From: DASTPP01 sp035762175
GTDB lineage: Bacteria > Myxococcota_A > Polyangia > Polyangiales > Polyangiaceae
Direction of reading: 5' to 3'
Assembly (NCBI GenBank): GCA_035762175.1
Contig: DASTPP010000035.1
Location: 1 to 60,264, forward strand
Length of the DNA stretch: 60,264 nt
Under the pieces are notes generated by a model, which had not been told where the DNA came from, searched no databases, and saw only the letters and a list, made by a program, of their open reading frames with translations. A program made the position numbers and the translations under genes. Positions 27,786-36,430 of the stretch are shown one piece after another; within the stretch, counting starts at the first letter, position 1, and every line of letters begins with the position of its first letter.

Positions 27786-29124
27786 ACGCTCGGCCTGGAT
27801 CAGCTACTTGCGGGTTAGCACGCCCGAGCAGGCCGAGCGCGAGCTGTCGCTGCCGGCGCAACGCCGCGCCATCGCCGAGTACGCCGCCCGCCATGGCGCC
27901 GCCATCGCGCGCGAGTACGTCGAGGCCGGCTGCTCGGGCACGAGCCCTCGCCGCCCCGCCTTCCGACGCATGATCGAAGACGCGATGCGGCCCGGGAGCG
28001 ACGTGGCGGCCATCGTCGTGCATCACACCTCGCGCTTCACCCGCGATGCCATCGAGGCGCGCGTCGTGAAGGCGAAGCTGCGGCGCCTCGGCGTACGGGT
28101 GCTGTCTGTCTGCCAGGAGCTGACCGACGACCCGATGGGCAAGCTGATGGAAGGCCTCTTCGAATGCATTGACCAGTACGAATCCGAGCTCAACGGCGTC
28201 CGCACCTCGGCCGCCCAGCAAGAGGCCGTGCGGCAGGGCTACTTTCCGGGCGGCCGAGCGCCCTACGGCTACAGGACGCGCGCCGTCGAGGTCCACCCCG
28301 GGGTCGTGCGCCACGTTCTCGAGCCCGACCCCGCGGAGGCCGAGCGGGTGCGCGAGCTCTACCGCCTGTACATCGTACACGGCGGCGCAAAGGCGGTGGC
28401 CCGCGCGCTCAACCAACGCGGGGTGGCGTACCGAACGGGCGTGCCGTGGGATAAGACGCTGGTGCTCAACGTGCTGGCGCAGACGGCTTCGGTCGGGAAG
28501 TACTGGTGGGGCAGGTCGCGCGCCAAAAAGGCGCGACCGCGGGAAGATTGGCTCGCGCTGCCCGTCGAGCCCATCGTCGACGAAGACGTGTACGCTCTCG
28601 CCCAGCGCCTGCGCTCCCGACGCGAGCCCCTCCGTGCACCGGGGCGCGCGGCCGCCAAACCCCACCTGCTCACGGGGTTGGTCTGGTGCAAGCGATGTGG
28701 CGCGAGCTACCAGCTCGAAACGTCGGGCAAGAAGGTCGACGACGCGGTCTACCGCTATTGTTACTACAACTGCCGCCGCGCCAGCCGGGCGGGCGTCGAA
28801 GTCTGCGCCGGCTTTCGCATCCCGACGGACGTGCTCGATGCCGCCGTCCTCGCCCACGTGGCGGACGTCGTTTGCGTCGCCGGGCGCGCGGACCTGCTGG
28901 CCAAGGCGTGGCGAGGGCGAGGCGATTTGCGCGACGACCAACTCGTGGAGGTCTGGCGCACGTTGGTGACGACCGACCCCGAGCTCGGCCGCACGTACCT
29001 GCTGCACCTGGTCGAACGCATCGAGGTCGACGAGACGCGAATCGTGGTGACGGGACGCTCGGCTGGGCCGGGCTCGGCCGGTGGGAGAAACGAGGCGCAA
29101 CCGGTCGGGGCGCCGTCCGTTTGA
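27769..29124 (+). CDS. large serine recombinase
   Basis: 451 aa from ATG 27769, chosen over ATG 27748 because GGAGG sits 7 bases ahead. The resolvase catalytic domain comes first (ISYLRVSTPEQ with the nucleophile Ser, then VHHTSRFTRD). The Recombinase domain follows (GYFPGGRAPYGYR, then VARALNQRGV). A zinc ribbon comes next (LVWCKRCGASYQLETS, later CYYNC and VCAGF). The long coiled-coil typical of phage integrases is short or reduced here. Such enzymes integrate or excise DNA at att sites, or move small elements. Neighbours show no phage structural genes, so it may belong to a minimal element formed by this gene and its small overlapping companion. Confidence 0.93.
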   Translation: MPTRPERSAWISYLRVSTPEQAERELSLPAQRRAIAEYAARHGAAIAREYVEAGCSGTSPRRPAFRRMIEDAMRPGSDVAAIVVHHTSRFTRDAIEARVVKAKLRRLGVRVLSVCQELTDDPMGKLMEGLFECIDQYESELNGVRTSAAQQEAVRQGYFPGGRAPYGYRTRAVEVHPGVVRHVLEPDPAEAERVRELYRLYIVHGGAKAVARALNQRGVAYRTGVPWDKTLVLNVLAQTASVGKYWWGRSRAKKARPREDWLALPVEPIVDEDVYALAQRLRSRREPLRAPGRAAAKPHLLTGLVWCKRCGASYQLETSGKKVDDAVYRYCYYNCRRASRAGVEVCAGFRIPTDVLDAAVLAHVADVVCVAGRADLLAKAWRGRGDLRDDQLVEVWRTLVTTDPELGRTYLLHLVERIEVDETRIVVTGRSAGPGSAGGRNEAQPVGAPSV

Positions 29125-29145
29125 GGGCTGTGAAATTCGAAAAGA

Positions 29146-29175
29146 AAAACGCGGCCTTGCGAGGGGCCGCGTTTT
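29146..29175 (+). terminator. Rho-independent terminator of the recombinase
   Basis: A perfect 11-bp stem AAAACGCGGCC / GGCCGCGTTTT with an 8-base loop (29157-29164), ending in T4, 21 bases after the recombinase stop. The A-run on the left side would let it work on the opposite strand as well. Confidence 0.85.
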
Positions 29176-29270
29176 CTCCCACACCCGTGGGAAGTCAGCT
29201 CCTCGTTCCCTTCGACGCGGACGACGCGGACGCGGCGTTCCAGCCCCGGGGCCATCGAACCCCCAGGGTA

Positions 29271-29415
29271 GTTTGGCCGGGGCCCGGCGACAACGCGGGG
29301 CGCGCCGGTCGCGTTGTGGGGCGCGGGTTCCATGCTCGCGAGTAGCTCATGGCTACGTCGGCCGGGCGCGGGCGACAATGCTAGGCGCGGCGGCCGCGTT
29401 GCGACTAGGCTGGGG
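29271..29415. repeat. imperfect ~55-bp tandem-spaced duplication
   Basis: Two related segments, about 29271-29327 and 29357-29415. Both have the order GGCCGGG...GGCGACAA...GGCGCG...CGCGTTG. The first contains a perfect inverted repeat ACAACGCG (29290-29297) / CGCGTTGT (29310-29317). It lies ~150 bases past the recombinase. It could be a recombinase target or att remnant, which is not shown by sequence alone. The second copy contains the first possible ATG of the next gene. Confidence 0.5.
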
Positions 29416-29740
29416 GCGCTTGGCAGCCCCGGACGAAGCGAATGACGTCTACGCGACGCTGCTCGAGGTCAACGCCTGGGCCATGCGCGCCGGCCTCTAC
29501 GAGGTCGCCTACCACGCGCTCGCCGCGGCCCTACACCTGGCCGAGTCGCTCGCCGACCCCAAGCGGTTCGACACCGTCGCGGCGCTCGCCGAGCGGCAGC
29601 AAGAGCACATCGACGAGCACGAGCCCGGCCACCGCCTCTCGAGGCGCTCGAGCGAAGGGCGCGGGCAGGCAGGCCTATTCCCGACGCTGGCGCGGCAGGC
29701 CCGCCTGAGGGCGACCCTGGCCCGCACGCCGCGCGCCTAG
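29378..29740 (+). CDS. small helical conserved hypothetical protein
   Basis: Up to 120 aa. The conserved-looking part is DEANDVYATLLEVNAWAMRA, then YEVAYHALAAALHLAE, RFDTVAALAERQQEHIDEH and HRLSRRS. This helix-rich pattern I have seen in short myxobacterial proteins, but no function is known to me. The start is uncertain: ATG 29378 lies in a repeat copy, and a TTG near 29418 would also fit. It precedes a CheY-like regulator by 160 bases on the same strand. Confidence 0.6.
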   Translation: MLGAAAALRLGWGRLAAPDEANDVYATLLEVNAWAMRAGLYEVAYHALAAALHLAESLADPKRFDTVAALAERQQEHIDEHEPGHRLSRRSSEGRGQAGLFPTLARQARLRATLARTPRA

Positions 29741-29902
29741 GCGGCTGAAGCGGCCCCGCCGGGCCCCCTCGAGCGCGATCGCCAAGATGGCTCGCGGCGC
29801 CGAGCGCTGGGCCCCAATCCTACGCCCCGCGGCGTCCGCCTGCGCCTCGATTCTGGCGCAACGCCCGGCGCTGGCACGGCCACTGCACCCGCGTGGGTCG
29901 CG

Positions 29903-30304
29903 ATGGGCTCCAATCGACGCACCGTTGTCATCGCCGAAGATCACGACGATCAGCGTGCGCTTTTCGCCCTGGCCTGCGAGCGCGAGGGCTTCGACGTGCT
30001 CGAGGCCAGCAACGGGCACGAACTCGTCGAACTCCTCCGCACGCAGCACGACCGCGGCTGGCTCCCCGAGGTCGTGCTCGTCATCAGCGACATCATGATG
30101 CCGGGCCTGACGGGGCTCGACGCACGCGAGGCGCTCGCGCGCGACGGGGTTGAGGTCCCCTTTCTTTTCGTGAGCGCCGCGAGCGACCCCGAGACGCGGT
30201 CGCGGGCGCTGGTGTTGCCCTCTCTCGGCCTGTTGGAGAAACCCTTCGAGATCGAGACGCTGCGGCGCTTTCTGCGCGAGCGTACCCTCCGACCGGACGG
30301 CTGA
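29903..30304 (+). CDS. single-domain response regulator (CheY-like)
   Basis: 133 aa, one receiver domain. The acidic pair is in VVIAEDHDD, the phospho-acceptor Asp in VISDIMMPGLTG, the conserved Ser in LFVSAAS and the Lys in LEKPFE. No output domain is present, so it must act by protein contact. A histidine kinase begins about 340 bases downstream on the same strand and is a plausible partner. The start ATG is chosen because the receiver fold begins directly after it. Confidence 0.92.
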   Translation: MGSNRRTVVIAEDHDDQRALFALACEREGFDVLEASNGHELVELLRTQHDRGWLPEVVLVISDIMMPGLTGLDAREALARDGVEVPFLFVSAASDPETRSRALVLPSLGLLEKPFEIETLRRFLRERTLRPDG

Positions 30305-30647
30305 GCCCCCGGCCACCGCGCAGGCCGACCCCACCGTTGGTGGGGCGAAGGGGCATCGGTGCCGCCGACCATGCGCTCGAGCGGGCGCGAGAGGGTCGTC
30401 ACCGACGTGTCATGGGTAAGGTTCGCGAACGACGGCGACGGGCGGCCTTACCTCCCTCATCAAGACTGCCGCCATGAAGAAGGCCGGTGCGCTCGTCTGT
30501 GTGCCCGGCTACTTTGAAGCCCTCGACATCGAGCATCGAGGGCGGGGCGCCGCAAGCATCGCCGTCGGAGACCTGCGGCTGACGTCTCAATTGTGCTGTT
30601 CGGCCCCTTCGCCACGACACCGTTCGCGCAAACTGCTACGACGTCTC

Positions 30648-31768
30648 ATGGCCACCGAGCGCCGGAAGCCCAACCCCGAGCGCGTCGACACCGACAGCAG
30701 CCTTCGCGCCGAGCGCGACCGGACGGACGACGAGCTCGCGAAGCGCTCGGCCCTCATCGAAGAGGACGCCGACCACGTAGTCGGGCTGGCCAGGGAGCGG
30801 GCGACGCCCTCTTGAGGGACGTACGTGACAAGGCCGATGCAGCCCTGCGGGGGGCCGACGCCGAGGTCGCCCGCGGCGTCGCCGCCGAGCGCGCCTCCGA
30901 AGACGCGACGCTCTCGCACGAGCGCGCCGTGGCCGACCGCAAGCTCGACGACGAGCGCGCCGAGCGCAGGCGGGCGCTTGCCGCGCTGCTGCGGCACGAG
31001 CGCGAGGGCACCGACCAACACCTGCTCACCGAGCGGGCGCGCGCGGACGACGCGATCGCCTCGCGAGACGATTTCTTGGGCATGGTCAGCCACGACCTAC
31101 GGACCTTGCTCGGCGGAGTCGCCATGAGCGCCGCCCTGCTGCTCGGCCTGCCGCCGGACGGCGAAGAGGGCAAGCAGATGCGCCTCGAGGCCGAGCGCAT
31201 CCGGCGCTTGACGGCGCGCATGAACCGGCTCATCGGCGACCTGCTCGACGTGACGAGCATCGAGTCGGGGCGGCTCCACGTCGTGCCCGAGCGGCACGAC
31301 GCGGCGCGGCTCTTGAACGACACGATCGAGGCCTTCCAGCCCTTGGCGTCGGCCAAGGGCGTCGCGATGAGCGCCGAGGTGGCGAGCGGGTCGGTGCTCG
31401 CGAGCTTCGACCACGAGCGCATCTTGCAGGTGCTCGCGAACCTGGTCGGCAACGCCGTCAAGTTCACCGAGGCGGGCGGCCACATCGCCCTGCGCGTCGA
31501 GCCGCTCGGGCCGGAGGTGCGCTTCAGCGTGAGCGACACCGGCCCGGGCATCTCGACCGACCTCATCGACGTCATCTTCGAGCGGTTCTGGCAGGTGGGC
31601 CGCGCCGACCGCCGCGGGCTCGGGCTCGGGCTCTATATCTCCCGCTGCATCGTCGAGGCCCACGGGGGGAAGATCTGGGCCGAGAGCGAGGCGGGCAGGG
31701 GCAGCACCTTTCACTTCACGCTGCCTGGTGGCCCCGGGCCCGCGTCGACGCCGAAGAGTCTCGCGTAG
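30648..31768 (+). CDS. soluble sensor histidine kinase, frameshifted near the N-terminus
   Basis: From ATG 30648 the frame gives a charged coiled-coil start (RVDTDSSLRAERDRTDDELA). It would stop at 30813, but a -1 shift at 30803 continues it smoothly (RERA, then DALLRDVRDKADAAL). A missing G after GCG would explain this. Downstream are the HisKA H-box FLGMVSHDLRTLLGG, the N-box VLANLVGNAVKFTE, the G1 box VSDTGPGIS and the G2 box GLGLGLYISRCIVEAHGG. There are no membrane segments, so it is cytoplasmic with a coiled-coil input region. This layout is common in myxobacteria. It follows the CheY-like gene. The two halves are otherwise intact, so either a consensus error or a recent mutation is likely. 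Confidence 0.88.
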
Positions 31769-32920
31769 AGATCGTTCGCGTCGCGCGGCCGTCGGCTTGA
31801 GGTCACGCGCCGGCCGGCACGATGCTCGCCTTCGACCGCCACAGCGCGCGGTCAACCTTCGCCGTGCTTTACGACGGCCTCGCTAGGCCCGCGGCGTCGT
31901 CGTCGGCGGGGCCCGAGCGTCGAAGTGCAGGCCGATAGTCTGGCCGCTCGCTGCGTTGATGCTCTCGCTCTACGCGCTCGCCTTCCGTCGGACGCTCGAG
32001 GCGGGGGCTTCGGCCGGCCGGGGCTCCTGCTCGACGTGCTCGCCGCGCCGGGCGCTACGCGGCGGGTCGCTTCGCCGGCGCGGGGTCGAGCAGGCGGACG
32101 CGGGCTGCCGCTAGCCGGTCGTTCGGCTTGGGCTTCGCCCGCTCGCGCCGCCCGTCAATGAGCCGACGCACGACGACGGGAGACCACGCGGCGGCGCGTC
32201 GGGGGGCGGTGCCCTTCGGCGACGGGGCGGGCCCCGATCGCGCGCAGCGTGAGGCGCTCGGCGCGCAGCTCTCGGGCGCGGGCCGCGGCGGCGAGCCCGG
32301 CGGCGTCCGCCTCAAGCTACTTGGCGCCGGGGACGCATGGGCGCCCGTACGCGGGCCCGCGCTCCACGAGCGTCGCTCACCTGGTCTTTGGTCGGGCCCG
32401 CGACGTCTTTCTCGCCTGATCGTTGGTGGCCTTCCGGCTTGGGGGGTGCTCGGGCCGGCCCACACCGCTGGAGGGGGCTCTGGCCGCCCGAAGGGCTGCC
32501 GCGAACGATTCCCCAAAAGCGGAGAGCTTCGGGCGACGAGACTTGCGTTGTCAACGGCGGCGGTCCCCGGCGGGGCATTCTGCAGGGCCGGCGTGAGTCT
32601 TGCGGGCACGCACACCACTCTCGTCGTCGTCCGCGGCCGCGTCGGGCCGCGGTCGCCCGCCGCGGGCCCTCGCTGCGGCGGCGCGCTGGCGCTAACGCCG
32701 TGGCATGTCGACGCCTTGCCCCTGGGGACGGCTACGCGGCCGGTACGGTGCGCTTCTGCGAGGCGCGCCTCTGCGCCGCGATCGTCGACCTCGCGATGGG
32801 TACGAGGAGCCGCCCGTCGGCCCCGCGCTCGCTCATCGTGCTGACGAGGGCCGATCAGCGTCGACCCGACGGGCCCGTCGGCCCGAGCACTGGTCCCGCT
32901 GCGGGACGCCCATCGGGCGC
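31769..32920. other. 1.15-kb gene-poor stretch
   Basis: Lies between the histidine kinase and the 3' end of the phospholipase D gene (the two converge). Frames on both strands are long but low-complexity and without recognisable domains. I see no clear terminator. Confidence 0.45.
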
Positions 32921-34240
32921 TCAAAAGCCCTCCGGTCGAGCCAGCGAGTCGGCGCCCACAGCGGTGGCGTGTGCCACCCCGCTGCCAGGGCCCGCTGTCC
33001 GGCTGCCCTGCGCCGCTCGACCCACCTTGCGGCCCGCGATCAGACGACCGCCCGCCACCGCCAGTCGCGCCACGAGGAGGCCGAGTGGATCGAGCAGCCA
33101 ACGCCGCAGCGGCGAGTTCGCCTCCACGAACGTCACTGGACGCGAGCGCGCGAGGTGATCTCGAACCCACGCTTCCCCGCGCACGGCGAGCCGGGCGTCG
33201 GTGACCTCGACCAGCGCCTCCAGATTGGCGAGCGAGAACGGGTCGAGATTGAAACTGCCGATGAGTAGGCTGCTCCCGTCGACGGCGGCTACCTTCGCGT
33301 GCAAGACCGAGTGACTCCATTCACGAATGTCGACCCCCGACGCGAGCAGGCGCCGGTGCAGGCGCCGCGTGGCCGCTCGTGCGAAGGGGACGTCGCTCCG
33401 CCCGGCGAGGAGCAGGTGGACCCGGACGCCGCGGCGGGAGGCCGCGACGAGGGCGCGGACGACGCCCCGGCCGGGCAAGAAGTAGCCGTGGGCGACGTAG
33501 ATGCTCTGGCGCGCACGCGAGAACGCCTTGACGTACCGTCGGCGCAAGCGCCAGCCCCCGCCGAGCCCGGAGAGGTAGATGCGTACCGCGCCGGCGGCGT
33601 CGCGTCGCGGCCCGTGGCGGAGCAGCCGCCCCAAACGCGCACAGGCCGGCCCGCGGATCTCGAGCGCCACGTCGGCCCAGCCCGGCTGCCCGCCCACGCC
33701 GACGTTTTCGTCACCGATGTTGAGCCCGCCGAGGAAGGCGACTTCGTCGTCGACGAGAAGGATCTTGCGATGATTGCGGTCGAAGCGGCCCACGAGCAAT
33801 GACAGCAAGCGGTTGTGGATCCGGACGTCGCATCCGGCTTCGCGCAACTCCGCCGCGATGGCACGACCGCCGATTGCTGAGCCCCAGCCGTCGAGCACGA
33901 CCCTTACCGCCACCCCCCGGCCGGACGCCCGTGCCAGCGCGTCGACAAAGAGTGTCCCGACGCCCGAGGGCATAAAGGAGTACACCTCCAAGTGGAGGGT
34001 CTTGCTCGCCCGCGCGATGGCCGAGAGCATCCGCGGGTAGGTTTGCTCGCCGCCGTCGAGCAGCTCGACCGACTCGGGCGCGCTACATGACCGACTGGCG
34101 GGCGCCTCGAGAGCGCGCGGGTGGGGGCGGAATTTCCGCGGCCCCCCCCGGCCTCGTGCTACGAGCGGTGGCATCGCCAAGCCACGGCCGGCCCGGGCCG
34201 CGCGCTCGGCGCCGGTCGCGGAAAATCGCCGGTCGTTCAC
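32921..34240 (-). CDS. phospholipase D family protein, cardiolipin synthase type
   Basis: 439 aa with two HKD motifs: NHRKILLVDDEVAFLGGLNI and LHAKVAAVDGSSLLIGSFNL. The surrounding pattern (LLDGGEQTYPRMLSAIARAS, LEVYSFMPSG, YVAHGYFLPG) is that of ClsB-like cardiolipin synthases, which join phospholipids at the membrane. No N-terminal membrane helices are present, again as in ClsB. The start GTG at 34240 overlaps the TGA of the preceding M50 gene (GTGA), which decides the start and indicates translational coupling. A decayed fragment matching residues around the second HKD motif is found at about 51.1 kb. Confidence 0.9.
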   Translation of the reverse strand: MNDRRFSATGAERAARAGRGLAMPPLVARGRGGPRKFRPHPRALEAPASRSCSAPESVELLDGGEQTYPRMLSAIARASKTLHLEVYSFMPSGVGTLFVDALARASGRGVAVRVVLDGWGSAIGGRAIAAELREAGCDVRIHNRLLSLLVGRFDRNHRKILLVDDEVAFLGGLNIGDENVGVGGQPGWADVALEIRGPACARLGRLLRHGPRRDAAGAVRIYLSGLGGGWRLRRRYVKAFSRARQSIYVAHGYFLPGRGVVRALVAASRRGVRVHLLLAGRSDVPFARAATRRLHRRLLASGVDIREWSHSVLHAKVAAVDGSSLLIGSFNLDPFSLANLEALVEVTDARLAVRGEAWVRDHLARSRPVTFVEANSPLRRWLLDPLGLLVARLAVAGGRLIAGRKVGRAAQGSRTAGPGSGVAHATAVGADSLARPEGF

Positions 34241-35574
34241 GAGAGGCTTTCGGGCCCGCCTCTCGGCTCGGCCCGAGCTCGCCCGCGCTCTCTCTCCGCT
34301 GCAAACCTAGCTCGATTCTTCACGAATGTCGCGCCGGCGTCGGGGGCCGGCGGCGCGTTCGCTCGCGCCGAGCGTTCGCCATGGCGAATGTCCGTCATGA
34401 ACCCGACCAGGCTCTCGATGCCGTTCGCGGTCAGCAGGCCGACCAACGTCTCGCCCTCCACCACCAGCAAGACGCCGCCCCTGCTCTGCTGTGCCCGCGT
34501 CAGGACGCCGGTGAGCGCCTCGCCAGGCCCCGCGGTCTCGAAGTCGGGCCGCATCGCTCGCCGCACCGTCCGGCCCGCCCCACCTTCTGCCAGGCCCTCC
34601 CGCAGGTCGCCACGAGTGAGCAGGCCCACCGGCCGCGCGCCGTCGACCACCGGAAAGTCTCGTTGAAAGCCCGCCAGCGAGAGTTCGGCGGCGCGAGACA
34701 AGAAGTCTACCGGGGATACGGTCTGAAAGTCGGTGAGCATCGCGTGCCGGGCAGACAGGCCGGCGATCGCCAGCCTCGTCGTCGACGCGGCGTACTCGGC
34801 CCGGGCGCCGAGCCAGACGAAGCCCGCGAGCAGCAAGAGCATGGGGCTGCCGACGAGGCCCGCCGCCCCGAAGACCAGAGCGGCGCCTTGGCCGACGCGG
34901 GCCGCCACCTGGGTCGCGCGCTCCGGCGGCAAGCGCATGGCCAAGAGCGCCCGCAGGACTCGGCCGCCGTCCATCGGGTAGGCCGGGAGCAGGTTGAACG
35001 CGGCCAGAGACAGGTTGATCCACAGAAGCTGCGAGAGCAACGAGCCGCCCGCGCCGAAGCCGCCCTCGAGGCCGACGGGGGCGCCGAGCAAGTGCATCAG
35101 GCCGAAGAGCAGCAGGGCCACGGTGGCGTTGACCCCGGGGCCCGCGAGCGCCACGAGAAGTTGCTGGCCGGGCCCCTCGGGGAGCCGGTCCATGCGGGCG
35201 ACGCCGCCGATGGGCAAGAGCGTGATGTCGCGGGTGCGCACGCCGAGTCGGCGCGCCATCAAGATGTGGCCGAACTCGTGCAGAACGACCATCGCGAAGA
35301 CCGCGTGTAGGAGCAGGATGCCCTGCGCCGCCGACGCGAGGCCGCGCCCGGCGGCGAGGCCCCCGAAGACGACGAACGCGACCAGGAAGAAGAAGGACCC
35401 GTGAACGTAGACGTCGACGCCGGCGAAGGTCGCGAGCTTCCACGACCAGGGAAGCATCGGCCCGCCAGGCCCGCGCGCTTCGGGCCGGCCGGCCGGCTCG
35501 GCGCGCGTCGGCTCGCCCGCGCTATGAAAGGGCTCGTCCGCGGCGGGGGGCGGCTCGGCCCGCGCTGGCGTCAT
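34237..35574 (-). CDS. M50 site-2-protease-like intramembrane metalloprotease with CBS pair
   Basis: 445 aa. Zinc-binding HEFGH occurs in MVVLHEFGHILMARRLG, and the second metal motif is in FNLLPAYPMDGGRVLRALL. About five hydrophobic segments surround them. The C-terminal third is a CBS domain pair (HAMLTDFQTVSPVDFLSRAA, then VVDGARPVGLLTRGDL, ending LLTANGIESL). This matches the Rip3/SpoIVFB-like group of site-2 proteases, which cut transmembrane regulators such as anti-sigma factors; CBS pairs usually sense nucleotides. ATG 35574 is chosen because of the GGAAGGGGG ahead of it. The stop overlaps the GTG of the phospholipase D gene, so the two form an operon. The substrate is unknown. Confidence 0.92.
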   Translation of the reverse strand: MTPARAEPPPAADEPFHSAGEPTRAEPAGRPEARGPGGPMLPWSWKLATFAGVDVYVHGSFFFLVAFVVFGGLAAGRGLASAAQGILLLHAVFAMVVLHEFGHILMARRLGVRTRDITLLPIGGVARMDRLPEGPGQQLLVALAGPGVNATVALLLFGLMHLLGAPVGLEGGFGAGGSLLSQLLWINLSLAAFNLLPAYPMDGGRVLRALLAMRLPPERATQVAARVGQGAALVFGAAGLVGSPMLLLLAGFVWLGARAEYAASTTRLAIAGLSARHAMLTDFQTVSPVDFLSRAAELSLAGFQRDFPVVDGARPVGLLTRGDLREGLAEGGAGRTVRRAMRPDFETAGPGEALTGVLTRAQQSRGGVLLVVEGETLVGLLTANGIESLVGFMTDIRHGERSARANAPPAPDAGATFVKNRARFAAERERGRARAEPRGGPESLS

Positions 35575-35993
35575 GACGGACCCCCTTCCGGCCGGTGCGG
35601 GGTCACGAGCCTTCGATGGTGGTAGCGCGGCACGTGCGAGATACGCTCGGCCCTCCGAGTGTGATGGCCGGCCGCGCGGATGCTTCCGCCCTCGCCCTCC
35701 CAGGTGGCCAAAGCGGCGGCGTGCGTCCACGGCCGCGGCACTGGCCCCTCGGTGCCGCGCCTCGGCGTCAACGTCCAACGGCCCGATCGCCCATTTCCGG
35801 GACGCACAAATGGCCCCTTGCGCCCGGCGTTCGCGCCGAGGTCCGTCCCGACGATCCGCAGAGCATCGCCGAGCCAGCCGGTGGCCGCGTTCATGCCTCG
35901 CTTTGCCATCAAGGGCGCGGCCGCCAGCAGCATCACCAAGGCGAGCCAGAGAGCGGCGAGGGCGAAGGCGAACGTCGGAGGTTGCGTTGGCAT
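35571..35993 (-). CDS. possible small membrane protein upstream of the M50 gene
   Basis: From ATG 35993: MPTQPPTFAFALAALWLALV and LLAAAPLMAKRG form one hydrophobic helix, followed by MNAATGWLGDALRIVGTDLG. The first ~60 residues look like a real membrane protein. The rest is His/Arg-rich and resembles out-of-frame translation, so the true gene may end earlier or be frameshifted. Its stop overlaps the M50 ATG in ATGA form, which may be chance. Confidence 0.35.
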   Translation of the reverse strand: MPTQPPTFAFALAALWLALVMLLAAAPLMAKRGMNAATGWLGDALRIVGTDLGANAGRKGPFVRPGNGRSGRWTLTPRRGTEGPVPRPWTHAAALATWEGEGGSIRAAGHHTRRAERISHVPRYHHRRLVTPHRPEGGPS

Positions 35994-36430
35994 GAGCACT
36001 ACCTTTTTTCTTGCGCCGCCACGCGGCAGAGTCGTCTGGCTCGCCTGCGCCGATGCGGAACGCCACGCGGCGCCGCCGCAGAGGGGCGGCATCGAGCTAT
36101 TTGTGAGCAATTTTTAGACCACTTGGCGGCTGACGTTTGCTCCAAGCGAATCTCCCGAACGATGGCGGAATTGGCCCTCGTCGTGGCGGTTGCGCCGGCG
36201 CTCGAGCGCGAGTCCGCCGCTAGAATGCCACGACGGCCACCAACTCGCGGCGCAGGCTCTCGGAGGACGGGCGGCGGGCGCGGGGCCGAGGTCGCGCATG
36301 ACGCGCGCGTGCGCGGCAGCCTCTCGGGGCGCCTCGGCGCGGCACGGCGCGTGCTTCTACGGAGCGCAGAGCCTTCGCGAGCGCCGGGCCACCTCGGCGG
36401 TGGGCCCCGTGCGCGAGAGGGCCCACAGGC

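Noticed and set aside
32055..33320. Additional minus-strand gene downstream of the phospholipase D
   Set aside because: The frame overlaps the phospholipase D gene in another register and has no domain or start signal.
35571..35993. Firm call of a membrane protein upstream of the M50 gene
   Set aside because: Only the first ~60 residues look real; the C-terminal part is His/Arg-rich noise. Kept as a low-confidence feature only.
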